Positions 33,801 to 43,300 of a stretch of DNA of 64,000 nucleotides are shown here, piece by piece (position 1 is the stretch's first letter; the number at the start of each line of letters is the position of its first letter). The stretch is from Blattamonas nauphoetae (taxonomy: Eukaryota > Preaxostyla > Oxymonadida), in NCBI GenBank assembly GCA_033064195.1, contig JARBJD010000110.1, forward strand, positions 124,001 to 188,000, in the 5' to 3' direction. Made by a program: the position numbers and the translations under genes. The notes under the pieces are model-generated. The model searched no databases. It had not been told where the DNA came from and worked only from the letters and a program-made list of their open reading frames with translations.

Positions 33801-35317
33801 GAGTCAGGAGTCCCTTCTGGCTTCCATTTGGAATACAGCGTGAAGATGGGAGACACAAGCTCAAAGACTGATGAGATAATGGCTGGATCGGTTGCTTTCG
33901 GAAGCTTCTTGAGAGTGCTGGAGAGAGCGAGGAGGGCGACGTATTGTTGTCGCCACAGAACGTCTGGATCATTGAGGAGGTTTCCAATCAGCGGGAACAG
34001 AAAATTGGTCATGCATTTCCATCCGACTCGGTGTATGTATTCAACGATGTAGTTCAGCGAATCCGAAAGGATCTCGTTTGGGTCATCTTCTTCGGTTCGA
34101 TTTTCCCAATTTTCCGGGTCTGCCGCAATGAATTCAAAAGAAAATTGGAGAATAATGCGGAAGATCTGGGTGATCATCTCAGGACTGAGACAAGGATCAT
34201 CGGAAGCTTCGGCACTGCCACGAAATTCTGGTTTTCCAAGTTCAACCATAAATTCCAGCGATCGAAGTCGTAAAAGATGAGTGTATTGATGTTTAGTCGA
34301 GGTTTCGTTTGAGATTTCGGTATGACTTGTGACGAGAGGATTGGAAACCACAAGGTCAAGGCTGTTCAAGATTGAAAGGCGGTTTTCTGAGAAGAATTTG
34401 TGTGATTTGTTGCAAATACACGTGAGAACAGACATCATATCAGATGTATGTCTTTGGTCGTCCTTTGACAATGCACGTGTGATTGCCTACGGACATAAAT
34501 GAAGTGAAATGATACCTGCAAGATCGAGGGAATAAGTTTCTGAAACATTGGAACGTCTGTTTCAAAATTCTGTATCATGACTAATAAACAACAGAGAGCG
34601 TTGTAATTTATCTAGACAATGTTAAGAAGGACATAACAGACTTTTGGTAAGATCTCATCGTCCAAGCCGAACTGGATGATTTGACAGAGAGATTCAAGAT
34701 ACGACCGAAACTTTTTGGGATAATTATTGAGAAGTTGCTGAATAATGATGAATGAATGTGCTCGAATGAGGGGATTTTGATGCATTGGCCATTGAAAGAT
34801 ATCTGTGAGAAGTCCTGGGATTTCTGATTGTAACTGTTCTAGAAATGGAAGAAAAAACAATGTTGAGAACAAGTGAAAGAAAGGAAACGGTTTGAAAAGA
34901 CATATAAGATGAGCTGGGCGAGGCAAAAAGTGAGGCTTCGATGAATTGCTTGAGAACGTGGATTCAAGAACGAACCAAGAAATATTTTGAAAAAGCGAGG
35001 GAAAGTATCTGCTTCAAAGAAATCTGTGGAGTTGGATCTCCCAGAAAAGTGGCGAAGGCGACTCTCAACGATCGTCGAGAGATATTGAGAAACCTGATGA
35101 AAGAATTCCGGAAAAAACAAGTAAAGGGAGAGAATAAGCGACAGTTGGCTGATACATAGTCGTGTGAGGTTTTCTGGAATAATTCTAAGATAGTGGCGAT
35201 GGATTCCGTTGTATGTGCAGAAAAGTATGAGAGAAGATCTGCATTTGCAGCATTCACCAGATTAATATCATTTGACGTTGTTTGCAGAATAGTCTTCTCT
35301 AATGTCTCAGGATTCAT
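30884..35317 (-). CDS. Importin 5/Kap121-like karyopherin beta
   Basis: Nuclear import receptor built of HEAT repeats that binds Ran-GTP and cargo. The N-terminal part (NPLIRAHSFIIIQQLL, ALCCLLVMIQNFETDVPMF) aligns with IPO5. Later landmarks are VGWKCMTNFLFPLI, DPDVLWRQQYVALLALSS, the acidic ECLNDEDYDDDE-like patch, FILFDALFYGGEYA, and the ending LSQFPQDLLMNIISKLDKTQ. Exons: 35156-35317, 34889-35093, 34642-34838, 34516-34611, 30884-34486, about 1,420 residues, roughly 300 more than IPO5. Introns are 62, 50, 30 and 29 nt. The 30-nt intron 34612-34641 carries an in-frame TAG and keeps frame, so it mimics a nonsense codon. Four introns crowd the first tenth of the gene; the last exon is 3.6 kb. 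IPO4 or RanBP6 types are less likely. Confidence 0.78.
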
Positions 35318-35655
35318 TGAAGCAGTCTGAATGAAAATTTTGTTAGGTTCCGATCTTGAACATTTCGTGAACGACGTCTGACCTCTCAAATTGTATTGAG
35401 TTTTCACAATTTTCAACACATAAACACATTTATTTGGTTTAATCAATGAATCCGATGGAAATAAATGTTTGGAGTGTTGAGATCATCATTGCGAGTTGAA
35501 ATCGATCGAGATCTTCACAAAGTGGACGGTTACTTTAACATAACACCCTGGGAAGCAACAAAAAAGTGCAGATCGGCAGAGAAAGGCATTGTACGATGTT
35601 TTGATGTGTCGATATGGGTGGAGAACGTTTTGAGTTTGAATTGGAAAAGAATCGA
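35318..35655. other. Intergenic, nothing recognised
   Basis: This 338-bp stretch lies between the importin 5-like start and the stop of the next minus-strand gene, so it should hold the importin promoter and a 3' UTR. I see no open frame with family similarity, no repeat and no RNA gene. An AT-rich patch near 35440-35465 is the only visible feature. Confidence 0.5.
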
Positions 35656-37080
35656 TCATGTCTTTTTTCTTCTGAATTTTCTAACTCCGTCAGAGATTGG
35701 AGGGTCAGGTTGTTTGTTGGCACTCGGCGGCAGTGTCTGAGAAGTTGCAGCGTTCTGTGGAATCTGAGTAATCTTCGGTTGGACAGGAACTGGTCCGGCG
35801 GCTGGAGGTGGTGGAGCATTTTGGCGAGGGGTATTTTTGATGTGTCTGAAATCGATTTTGTCTTCGATTTTCAATTCGTGGTACTTTGACTGAGGTCGCC
35901 CTTGAATGGCGCCGTCGATTATGTTGAACAGGTCCGGATCCAGACTCAGTTTCGGGTCATCTTCAAGTCGATCACGAATGACTCTGTGAATGGGCTTTTG
36001 ATGGCACATTTGACGGACCAATATCTCGAGGAAACGGAGAATGTTCTTCCTTTGTTCCAGCTTATCTCGGTGGACAACGTTCCATGGAGGGATGGTTTTG
36101 GCAATACTGATAAACAGATCTGGGTAGATCGATGTTGTGTGTCCCAGACCAATTTTGACAAACTGATCAAGTCCCGTCAGTGATACTTTCAGTCGCTTCT
36201 CTTGTTCATTGGCAGTGTCTGTTCCTGTAAATTTATTGAGAAATTGGTATGTTTGGATTGATTGGATCCATTTCACGATTTGCGTGGCAATATTTTTGCA
36301 GAATTCGATGAATTCAGTTGGATCGGTGGGATTGGATACCGACGTTAGTTTGCTTGATGTATGCACTTCCTGAATGAGTGAGAGAAGCGTATGAGACAGA
36401 CTTCGAGGAGAGCGATGGATTGATGCGCTCTGGAAAAATGCTCAAAATTGGTCTGTTGGCAATTTAAATTGATTTGCACATGTTGATACAATCTATGTTG
36501 AATAATTCTGGAGGATATGTCCGCCTTTACTTGTTCTGGAGTCGGGAATTTCATCGAATTGAAATTCATCCATGGGTAATCTACTACACTCTTGTAGGTC
36601 GTTGAAATCGTGTTATCATCGGGATATTGTAATCGGAGGAGGGAGAGGGGGATTGTGGCCTTGACAAGGATTCCCATGAACGTTTGGAAGTCTTGTTCCA
36701 TCTTGTTACTGGAGATAGAAAGCGAGAAAACACAAAAACCTTTGAAATTGCTGACAAAGGTCGATAAGAGATCTGATTTTTGGTAGATTTGTTGCTTTTT
36801 CTGTCTCCTCCAAACGCTTTCCGTTTTTTGCATAAGTGTCTGAAAAAGTGCTAATATCATTCAGAAGTCCGTAGTCTATCAAAAAAATGAAGAAAAAACT
36901 GGACAAACGGATGGACGATTGTGATAATGTGCCGAATTGTTGTTGGTATACTGGAGGATATCCTTGTTGAATTGTTTGAGGAATGAGTCCCGGAAGAGGA
37001 TTAGGTTGAAGAAATGCATTTTGAGGATATACTTGGGGATTGTTGGGGTAGCCAGGATATCCAAGATTGCCACCGAACAT
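35656..37080 (-). CDS. Unknown protein, P/Q-rich N terminus and helical body
   Basis: I do not recognise this protein. Four exons (36909-37080, 36740-36875, 36402-36708, 35656-36369) joined by introns of 33, 31 and 32 nt give about 442 residues; each junction keeps phase. Residues 1-50 are Gly/Pro/Tyr/Gln-rich (GYPGYPNNPQVYPQN), like prion-type or nuclear pore/RNA-binding tails. The body is helical and well mixed in composition (GLDQFVKIGLGHTTSIYP, ILRFLEILVRQMCHQ), so it should fold. The C terminus is Pro-rich and ends with a basic patch, KFRRKK, which could be a nuclear signal. The start ATG at 37080 is chosen because the spliced frame begins there. A transcription co-regulator or RNA-processing subunit is possible, but nothing proves it. 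Confidence 0.6.
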
Positions 37081-37118
37081 GTTGGAGTACTATGACAGCA
37101 AATCAATTTGGGTCGATC

Positions 37119-37358
37119 CTACAGTGGGGAAGGCAAAACTGCAACACTGACAGAAGCGTCCTTTTTCCGTTTTGCCTCCATTTCACGCTTTTTATCCATC
37201 TGATCGTTTCTGAAAATAAACGCTGTAAAACAATCTTGTTGACGTGACGAGAAAAAGAAACAACATGGTTTGATCTTCCTTTCATTCTCCTCCCATCGCG
37301 TCCAGTCGCGTTTCCTTTCACGGTTTAACTTAATTCGCTCTTTCAAACTGTTCATCAT
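37119..37358 (-). CDS. Small basic coiled protein, unknown
   Basis: A two-exon gene (37249-37358, 37119-37209; intron 39 nt, GTCACG...TTCAG) for about 66 residues. It is rich in Lys, Arg and Glu (MMNSLKERIKLNRERKRDW, DQMDKKREMEAKRKK), predicting one charged helix broken by a hydrophobic CCFFF patch, which might instead be intron sequence if another donor is used. A longer frame reaches 37379 but starts from TTG, so the ATG at 37358 is preferred. Its stop is 38 bp upstream of the start of the next gene on the same strand. No family is recognised. Support is only the matching phase and the non-random charge pattern. Confidence 0.4.
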   Translation of the reverse strand: MMNSLKERIKLNRERKRDWTRWEENERKIKPCCFFFSSRQQDCFTAFIFRNDQMDKKREMEAKRKKDASVSVAVLPSPL

Positions 37359-37377
37359 ATTTTTTCCACAATTAGAC

Positions 37378-37724
37378 AAGTGATTCAGCCAGATTCATCA
37401 AATGTTACTGTTCAGCCAATTCAAGGTGTTTATTGTTTTTGTGTTCAACTTTGTTTTGAACATCCGACAACAATCCTGCTTTTTTCAGAATTTCTCTCCC
37501 TCTAGACAAGTATAGCTGTCATACTGAATTGACAAAGACTCTTGCCGACAGTTCCCATCAAGTTGCTTTTCGATGAAACCAAACATCGATCAACGTTTTC
37601 ATGGTACATCTTCAATTTTCTTCAACTTTAACAGACTTATCGATTCTATCTGGTCGTTTTTTTCAGGTGGTTTCTCACTTTCGAACCACTAAAGCCTAAT
37701 GTGTTCATTGTCGGACTTGATTAA
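37378..37724 (+). CDS. Small unknown gene, 3' part with two introns
   Basis: Three exon-like pieces (about 37378-37425, 37552-37603, 37667-37724) join in phase across GT-AG introns of 126 and 63 nt. The joined frame reads SNVTVQPIQ, VPIKLLFDETKHRSTFSW and WFLTFEPLKPNVFIVGLD before TAA. Alternating hydrophobic residues suggest beta strands. No ATG is found in frame before the first piece; the frame is open back to about 37335, into the opposite-strand small gene, so either a start is hidden in an upstream exon or the model is wrong. No family is recognised. It is the only plus-strand gene between 30 and 44 kb. Confidence 0.33.
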
Positions 37725-37736
37725 ACGATTGTTCCG

Positions 37737-37970
37737 TCAAATCACAGAAAGATAATATTCGATGTTGATTTGGAGGTCCATGCGGTTCACGACGGAAGAA
37801 ATTTCTGTGATTAGAGATCCGATTTGGATGTCTCGATCCTTCAGTCGCCGGTTCATTCGGCTTTGATTTCTGTTCACATTATCAAATACTGGAGATTTCG
37901 CAGACCGACAAAGCACAAACTTCAACATACAGGTTGGAATCTTCATTCGAAAAACAAAGCGAGTGTTCAT
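37737..37970 (-). CDS. Small unknown protein, two exons
   Basis: Exons 37931-37970 and 37737-37888 are joined by a 42-nt intron with a strong GTATGT donor and TCCAG acceptor, giving about 63 residues. The product is basic at the start (MNTRFVFRMKIP) and then helical with charged and hydrophobic residues alternating (MNRRLKDRDIQIGSLITEI, SSVVNRMDLQINIEYYLSV), like a small coiled-coil subunit. No family is recognised. It is convergent with the small plus-strand gene before it, with 12 bp between stops. Short length makes chance a real alternative, but the intron has good sites and keeps phase. Confidence 0.4.
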   Translation of the reverse strand: MNTRFVFRMKIPTCMLKFVLCRSAKSPVFDNVNRNQSRMNRRLKDRDIQIGSLITEISSVVNRMDLQINIEYYLSVI

Positions 37971-38592
37971 CACTCTTAACCTCGAAGAAAGGCAAAACGT
38001 GACGAAATATTTTATTCCGATACCAATGTCTATTTGTTCGTTTTACTATTTTCACACAATTAGAAAGGATAAAGCTGTTGTGGCATCACGCGTTTCTTTT
38101 TTCACTCTTTTCTCAGTTTATCTCTCCATTTCAACATTTATTTCACTGTTATCTGTATTATCACCGAAAGTGTCTGCGGAAGTCGAATTGAGTAATTGAA
38201 ATGAGTTTGAACTACTGAGATCCGATCTCTCCCCCAAGTGGTCATTTGGGGTCCTCACAGACCAACCAGGCTGTTTTGGCAGCGAGCGTCCAAAGGGGCA
38301 CTTACCAACTCTCAAAAGAAGAAGAAAACCCTCGTTTGATCTCCCTAGCTTTCTTACCTCGGCGTTGCAGTTTTATCTTCCGCACTGTATAATTTCCCAA
38401 AAATACTCACAAAAATGCACACGAACATATGAAAAGTGTTTAACGGATGGATTTTTCATCCAAACTGGATGGATTTTTCATCCAAACTGGATGGATTTTT
38501 CATCCAAACTGGATGAAATCTGACGAAGAACAGAATTTTCACGCTTAAATCCTCGGATGCTCCCGAGTAACAACAGTATACTGTTGAAATAA
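37971..38592. other. Intergenic stretch with a small tandem repeat
   Basis: This 622-bp stretch holds no frame I would call a gene. Short ORFs on both strands are of odd composition and unsupported. It contains the 22-bp tandem repeat at 38445-38515. It probably carries the promoter of the small minus-strand gene at 37970 and the 3' UTR of the BET gene. Confidence 0.5.
38445..38515. repeat. 22-bp tandem repeat, three copies, each a short hairpin
   Basis: Three perfect head-to-tail copies of a 22-bp unit (38445-38466, 38467-38488, 38489-38510) plus the first five bases of a fourth. Within each unit GGATG and CATCC are inverted around GATTTTT, so each copy could fold into a small stem-loop. 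There are no spacers, so it is a minisatellite, not CRISPR. It lies about 80 bp past the BET gene stop. Confidence 0.9.
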
Positions 38593-40327
38593 TTATCCTC
38601 CTAACGTTGAGCTGGCAAAGGAGAACCAAAGGTTATCACGGATGAGCATGAGCTGGGATTCGTCGAATTCAGAGAGAGAGAAGACGATGAGGTCGTCATC
38701 AGACTGGAACTGAAGGAATGGAGCAACAAACGAACAAACCCTGTAATCGTTTTGTTTGAACGAAAAGAGAAGCATCTCCAGCGAACGCGCCTGGAGCGGG
38801 TCCAGTCTCTCGACAGCACTTTGGATCCACTCCTTCTCCGCCTCGGTCACACGCTCGGACGACATCTTGAGAGGCAAGGGGAATGGATCCTGGTTGTGAA
38901 TGGGTGGGGCGATGGGCGGGGTGTGAAAGTTGCTGTTCCGAGGAGGCTGGTCCATGGCTGACTGAAGAGACGGCCGTAAACCGTTGGGTTGTTCACAAGG
39001 GAAGGAAATGGAACTGTTTGGAAGGGGATGGGGAGGCGGGACTCGAGGAGAGTATGCAGAGACAACTGGAGGGGGGTTTGAGAATGCTGGATTGGTGTGA
39101 GGTGGACTCTCAGTGTCGGGTGGAGGGGTTTCAAGAATAGTAATACTGAGGTTACATGGCTCAGGGAATTTGGAACTTTGTTTGAAACTTGTTGATACTC
39201 TGTTTATTATTGGATTGATTGATCTGCTCTTTCCACCATCACATCCTGTTACGAGACCGAGTCACGTCATCCACAAACTACAGTTCAATATCGTTGTCAG
39301 CACGCTCTGCAAAATTCCATCTCATTGAAACGACCATTTCCGTCGGGTTGACAGTCGAACGCAGATTCAAACGCGAGATCAACATCTGATGACCAGTCCT
39401 CCTCACGGACGATTCTCAACATCTCGACGACTATTATGGTCTAGTGGTGACATGACACGAATCGAAGCTGGAAGAAAGGTTCGCAATTTTTCTTGTCATC
39501 TTGCAGGAAAGTTCCAAATTCCATGAATTGTGTAACCTCAGTAACAGGTGAGGGTTGTTGCTCAAATTGGATGTGATCTTGTTGTTTGTTTTCCAAAGTG
39601 GGCGAAAGGGATGGTGAAGGCAGTTCTGATGATGATAGATTCATGATTTTGTATGTATTGACTGTTGGTGCGGCTGTTGATCGGAGTCGTTCTGAATCTG
39701 TCTTAGCCATCCAAAGATCAATGTCAGATGTAATAGTTAGAGAATTAATGAGGTTGTGATCCCAATTGAGTTTGGTTGCATCTTCCCGGAGCATTCGAAC
39801 AAATTCTTGTTGAAATTTTCGAGCTTTGTCCGAAATTGGATGGTTATTCCCAAAAAAAACAAGAGCATTATCCCAGATGAGGCGTATGTTTTCGAGAGCT
39901 TCAGTGGTACTTTTGTATGGTGTGAGGTTGAGATTGGTGGGATTTGTCTGAAGAATAACTGTATTTCGAGCTTTTCTGAGTTGTTTGAAAACGGGAATTC
40001 GAGAAAGAACCGTAGAAAGATCGACTGGATGTCGTATTCGTGCGAGATAAGTCCGAAACTTCGGGGATGTTGTGTTCAATTCATCACGGAATGGTGAACT
40101 GAATGAAGAAGAATAAAGGCTCTTAATTATCCTTTTTAATGATCTGAAAAGGTTAGAAAACTCGAAAGCAGACTTGAATCTTTCAGCTTCAACGAAAGGA
40201 TAAATTGGTAGAGCCTAGTGAGTTGAGAAGATGAAATGAGCTAAACCTCAAGTGGTTTGGATGCAAGCGAGGTACTGCCGGAGTATCGAGGATCCCCAAG
40301 CAGTGTGGGGGCTCGTTTGAGATTCAT
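38593..40327 (-). CDS. BET-type protein: one bromodomain plus NET domain
   Basis: BET proteins read acetylated histones and recruit transcription factors. The bromodomain (residues about 30-150) shows SPFRDELN, YLARIRHPVDLSTVLSRI, then ENIRLIWDNALVFFGNN with the acetyl-lysine-binding Asn region (the family's LIxxNAxxYN). The C terminus has an extraterminal-like region: VTEAEKEWIQSAVERLDPL, LLFSFKQNDYRFQSDDD, FSLSEFDESQL. Exons: 40247-40327, 40174-40214, 39457-40098, 38740-39145, 38593-38709; introns 32, 75, 311 and 30 nt, all in phase. Between domains is a Pro/Ser-rich linker. One bromodomain, as in plant GTE proteins, not two as in animals. The 311-nt intron is the longest found in the window and carries an inverted copy of part of the exon before it. 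Confidence 0.78.
39144..39542. repeat. Imperfect inverted repeat spanning the BET long intron
   Basis: Plus-strand 39144-39180 (TACTGAGGTTACATGG ... GGAATTTGGAACTTT) recurs on the minus strand at 39508-39542, with a diverged 8-9 base centre, so two arms of about 37 bp face each other across 327 bp. The outer 12 bases TACTGAGGTTAC match exactly. One arm is inside the BET exon and would encode TEVTQFMEFGTF; the other is at the acceptor end of the intron. The structure is that of a small non-autonomous DNA element or an intron born from one, but no clear target-site duplication is seen. Confidence 0.65.
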
Positions 40328-40392
40328 TTAGGAAAAAAAGACTGTGGTTCGATCATTCAAAAATATTGCGGTGAAATGTTTTCTCATCAAAA

Positions 40393-43300
40393 TCAATTTC
40401 CTTTCTTTCTCCCTGCTTTTTGTAATTTCTTTTTCATAATAGTTTCTCGATTTTTCCGTTTTCTCCACTTCTTGGAGGCTTTCATTTCACTTCTTCGAGA
40501 AGTGTCGTTTTCCGTTCGGTCCGGATTGTGTGGTGTGATCCCTCGTCGCAGTCGAGATATCCAACCTTTTTTATGCCTTTTTGAGTGAAAAGCAAACGGT
40601 TTTGGATGATGCATCGTTTCTGACTGGGGTTGATCATCAAAAGTGGACACCGACTCCTCGTCTTCCTCCGTCGCATTCTCCTGCCATTCACTGGCACTGG
40701 CCTCCTGCTTCGGTTTCTTCTTGGGTTGCGTCGAACTCTCGCTAGAGTCACTCACTTCCACCGTGTCCAGTTTGTAGAGGGCTGCTTGTTTGTATTGCGA
40801 CTGGCGTCTCGTCCGAGTGACGGAGAGGGGTTTGGGAGCATCCTCTGCAGACTCGTCCAAAGCGTCCAGGTCGATCTGAGAGAAGCGAGTGCCGTGCGAG
40901 TGGAGGTAGTCTTTCTCCGCGCTGTCTAGTTCTTTTATCTCAGCTTCGACGGTCTCCTGTTCGCGTGCCTGCCTTTCCATTGCTTCCTTCTTCATCACTC
41001 GTTTCCGCTCTGCTTTCTGTCGTCGCTTGTTTCTCTTCCGCTCCTGATGTGTCTCTTTTATCTTCGCAATGCGGCGGATTTTCGCAGAAGTTGGTGACGG
41101 CCCGGATTTTGTGTTGTCGCTGTCGTCGTCGCGTTCGATGGTCATTCCAGAGTGGGCTAAGATCACACGCGTCAGTTTCAGCTGAGAGGAGTGTGAATCG
41201 ATGTCCGATTTGTGTTGGGATCGTGCTTTATCCCGCTGTTTCTTCTTCTCTTTCGACGTTGCTAGCAGCTCTCGTTGCCAACGCGCAGTTCGGCTGAGCC
41301 GCTGTGGGATGGAGTCGGAGAAGCGAGATGAGAGCAAAAAGTGGAGATGAACAGCTTCTTTTGTCTTGTCATTTTTTGGGACAAGCAACTGTGGATCAAA
41401 GAGCCTGTTCCACAACTCGCGTTTTGTGTTGAGCGGGAGATTCGTGGAGAGGACCTCCTCTGATATAATCGAGTTTTTGGAGTTCTTCTGCTGGAATTGG
41501 AGGAGGGTGAGGGGAGGCACAGCCACATAAGGCATCGGCGGAGAGAACGATTGCTGTCCGAGTGCCGTCTGTGCTCCCTTCCCCTCCCACAGCCGCTCTC
41601 TCAGAAACCGCTCACCCAAACGACATTCGTTCACAAAATGGGCGAGTTGGTAATCAGTGATGGGTTGGAGGCGTGCTCCCCCCTCGTCGAGTGACAGGCA
41701 GACAAGAGCAGGCGGAGAATCGAACTGCTCGTCAAATTGGTCGTCGTTGGACGGACGGTCGATCCGGCTGAGGAGAGGGACGAAGGAGTGTGGGAGGTCA
41801 ATGCTCGTCCCGAGGAGAGCACTCACCAAGTCGTCGTTCGAGAAACCGCGGGCATCACAAACACAGCCTGTGGTTACCGACGAGAACGAGAGTGAGGTAG
41901 TGACGACCTCGTTCGAGCTGCTCGATGAATACGGGTGGAGCCAGCCGTAGTACAGGAAGAAGCCGTACAGAAGCAAGCTTGGGAGACTGTCTGAGATGGC
42001 AGAGATGGACAGCGGGAGGGCGGATGAGGGAGAGATTGGCGGAGAGGGAGGGGTTGACGAGGGAGGGTCAATTGGGATGAATGTGTCGGAGGAGAGAAAT
42101 GGGGACTGCGATTGGAATTGAGAGGATATCAACTCCAACCCGACTGGCGGTGATGAGGAAGATTCGTCTTGAACTGTCACCGGAATCGCCGTGGTCGGTG
42201 TTTCCTCATTTCTGCGGCGTGCTCTGTTTGTCCTCCAAACAAACTCGTCCCGCCAGACTCGAGCAAAGAAGATGGCGAGGACAGACAGAGTGAACGACGA
42301 CGGATAGCCGTTCGCTCCATCGTTAATCTGTCGCTCCTTGGCCCACATTTTGAGAATGAAGAGATAAATGAACATTGGAGACTTGGCAGGGGAGTCGGAG
42401 GGCGATATCGGGTTGGTGAAGGAGTGTGACGTGCTGATGGCTGATGAGACAGCCTGCGATGTGGAGAGGGAGTTGAAGCCGCTCAGGTTGATGTCGCATT
42501 GAGGGATGGATGGTGGGAGTGAGGACGAGGGGTGGGGTTGTGGAAGGGAGGAGGCGGGTTGTCTGGTTGGGGTGCTGAAGGGGGGTGGTGGAGTGAAGCG
42601 GAGGATTGGGACTCTGGCGGGGATGAGTTGGATATCAAATGGATTGGAATGATTCGAGGTGGGAAATGGGGAAGAGGTGAGAGGAGGGGAGGGGGATGGT
42701 GTGGAGGCATTGTCGAAACGAGAAATCGACGTTGGAAGATCAAACTGAGATGTCGATTGTTCTTTCGGTGTTTCGTGGCGGTGTTTCCACTGTTGTTTGG
42801 AGTTCTCTCTCATCCGTCTCTGCAAGCACGACCTGAAAAGTCTAAGGATTGCCATTGTCCGTTTGTACTCCCCTGTCTCTTTCAGAGGCACCGGCTTCTT
42901 TGTCGAGCGTTTTGGAGATGTCTGGGCTCGAGAGATCCTGGAAACAGAATTTAGGTATTGTGTTTGTTGATTTTGGCCGTCTGGTGTCAGCTGACTCATC
43001 GGGGAGATGGAAGGGGCTGGAGAGACGTTGAGGGCGAATGGGAGAGGAATTCCGACCGGAACACCACATTCAACATGAATATCCACATCACTATACTTAG
43101 TTCCAAGTCCAGTTAGCCCAGATCCGAAGAGATGACACTTGACTTTTGCGATAAATGCAAAAGAATTGCTTTGATTTTGTGAGAATTGTCTTTCTTGATT
43201 TGCTCGAGTTGTGTAATCTATAGGATTTCGAACATAGTGGGATATGCGTTTAACAACGACATCTGCTGAGGGTGCAGTCGTTAGATCTGACTGATCGAAG

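Noticed and set aside
38445-38515. CRISPR array
   Set aside because: Copies are adjacent with no spacers, and the DNA is eukaryotic.
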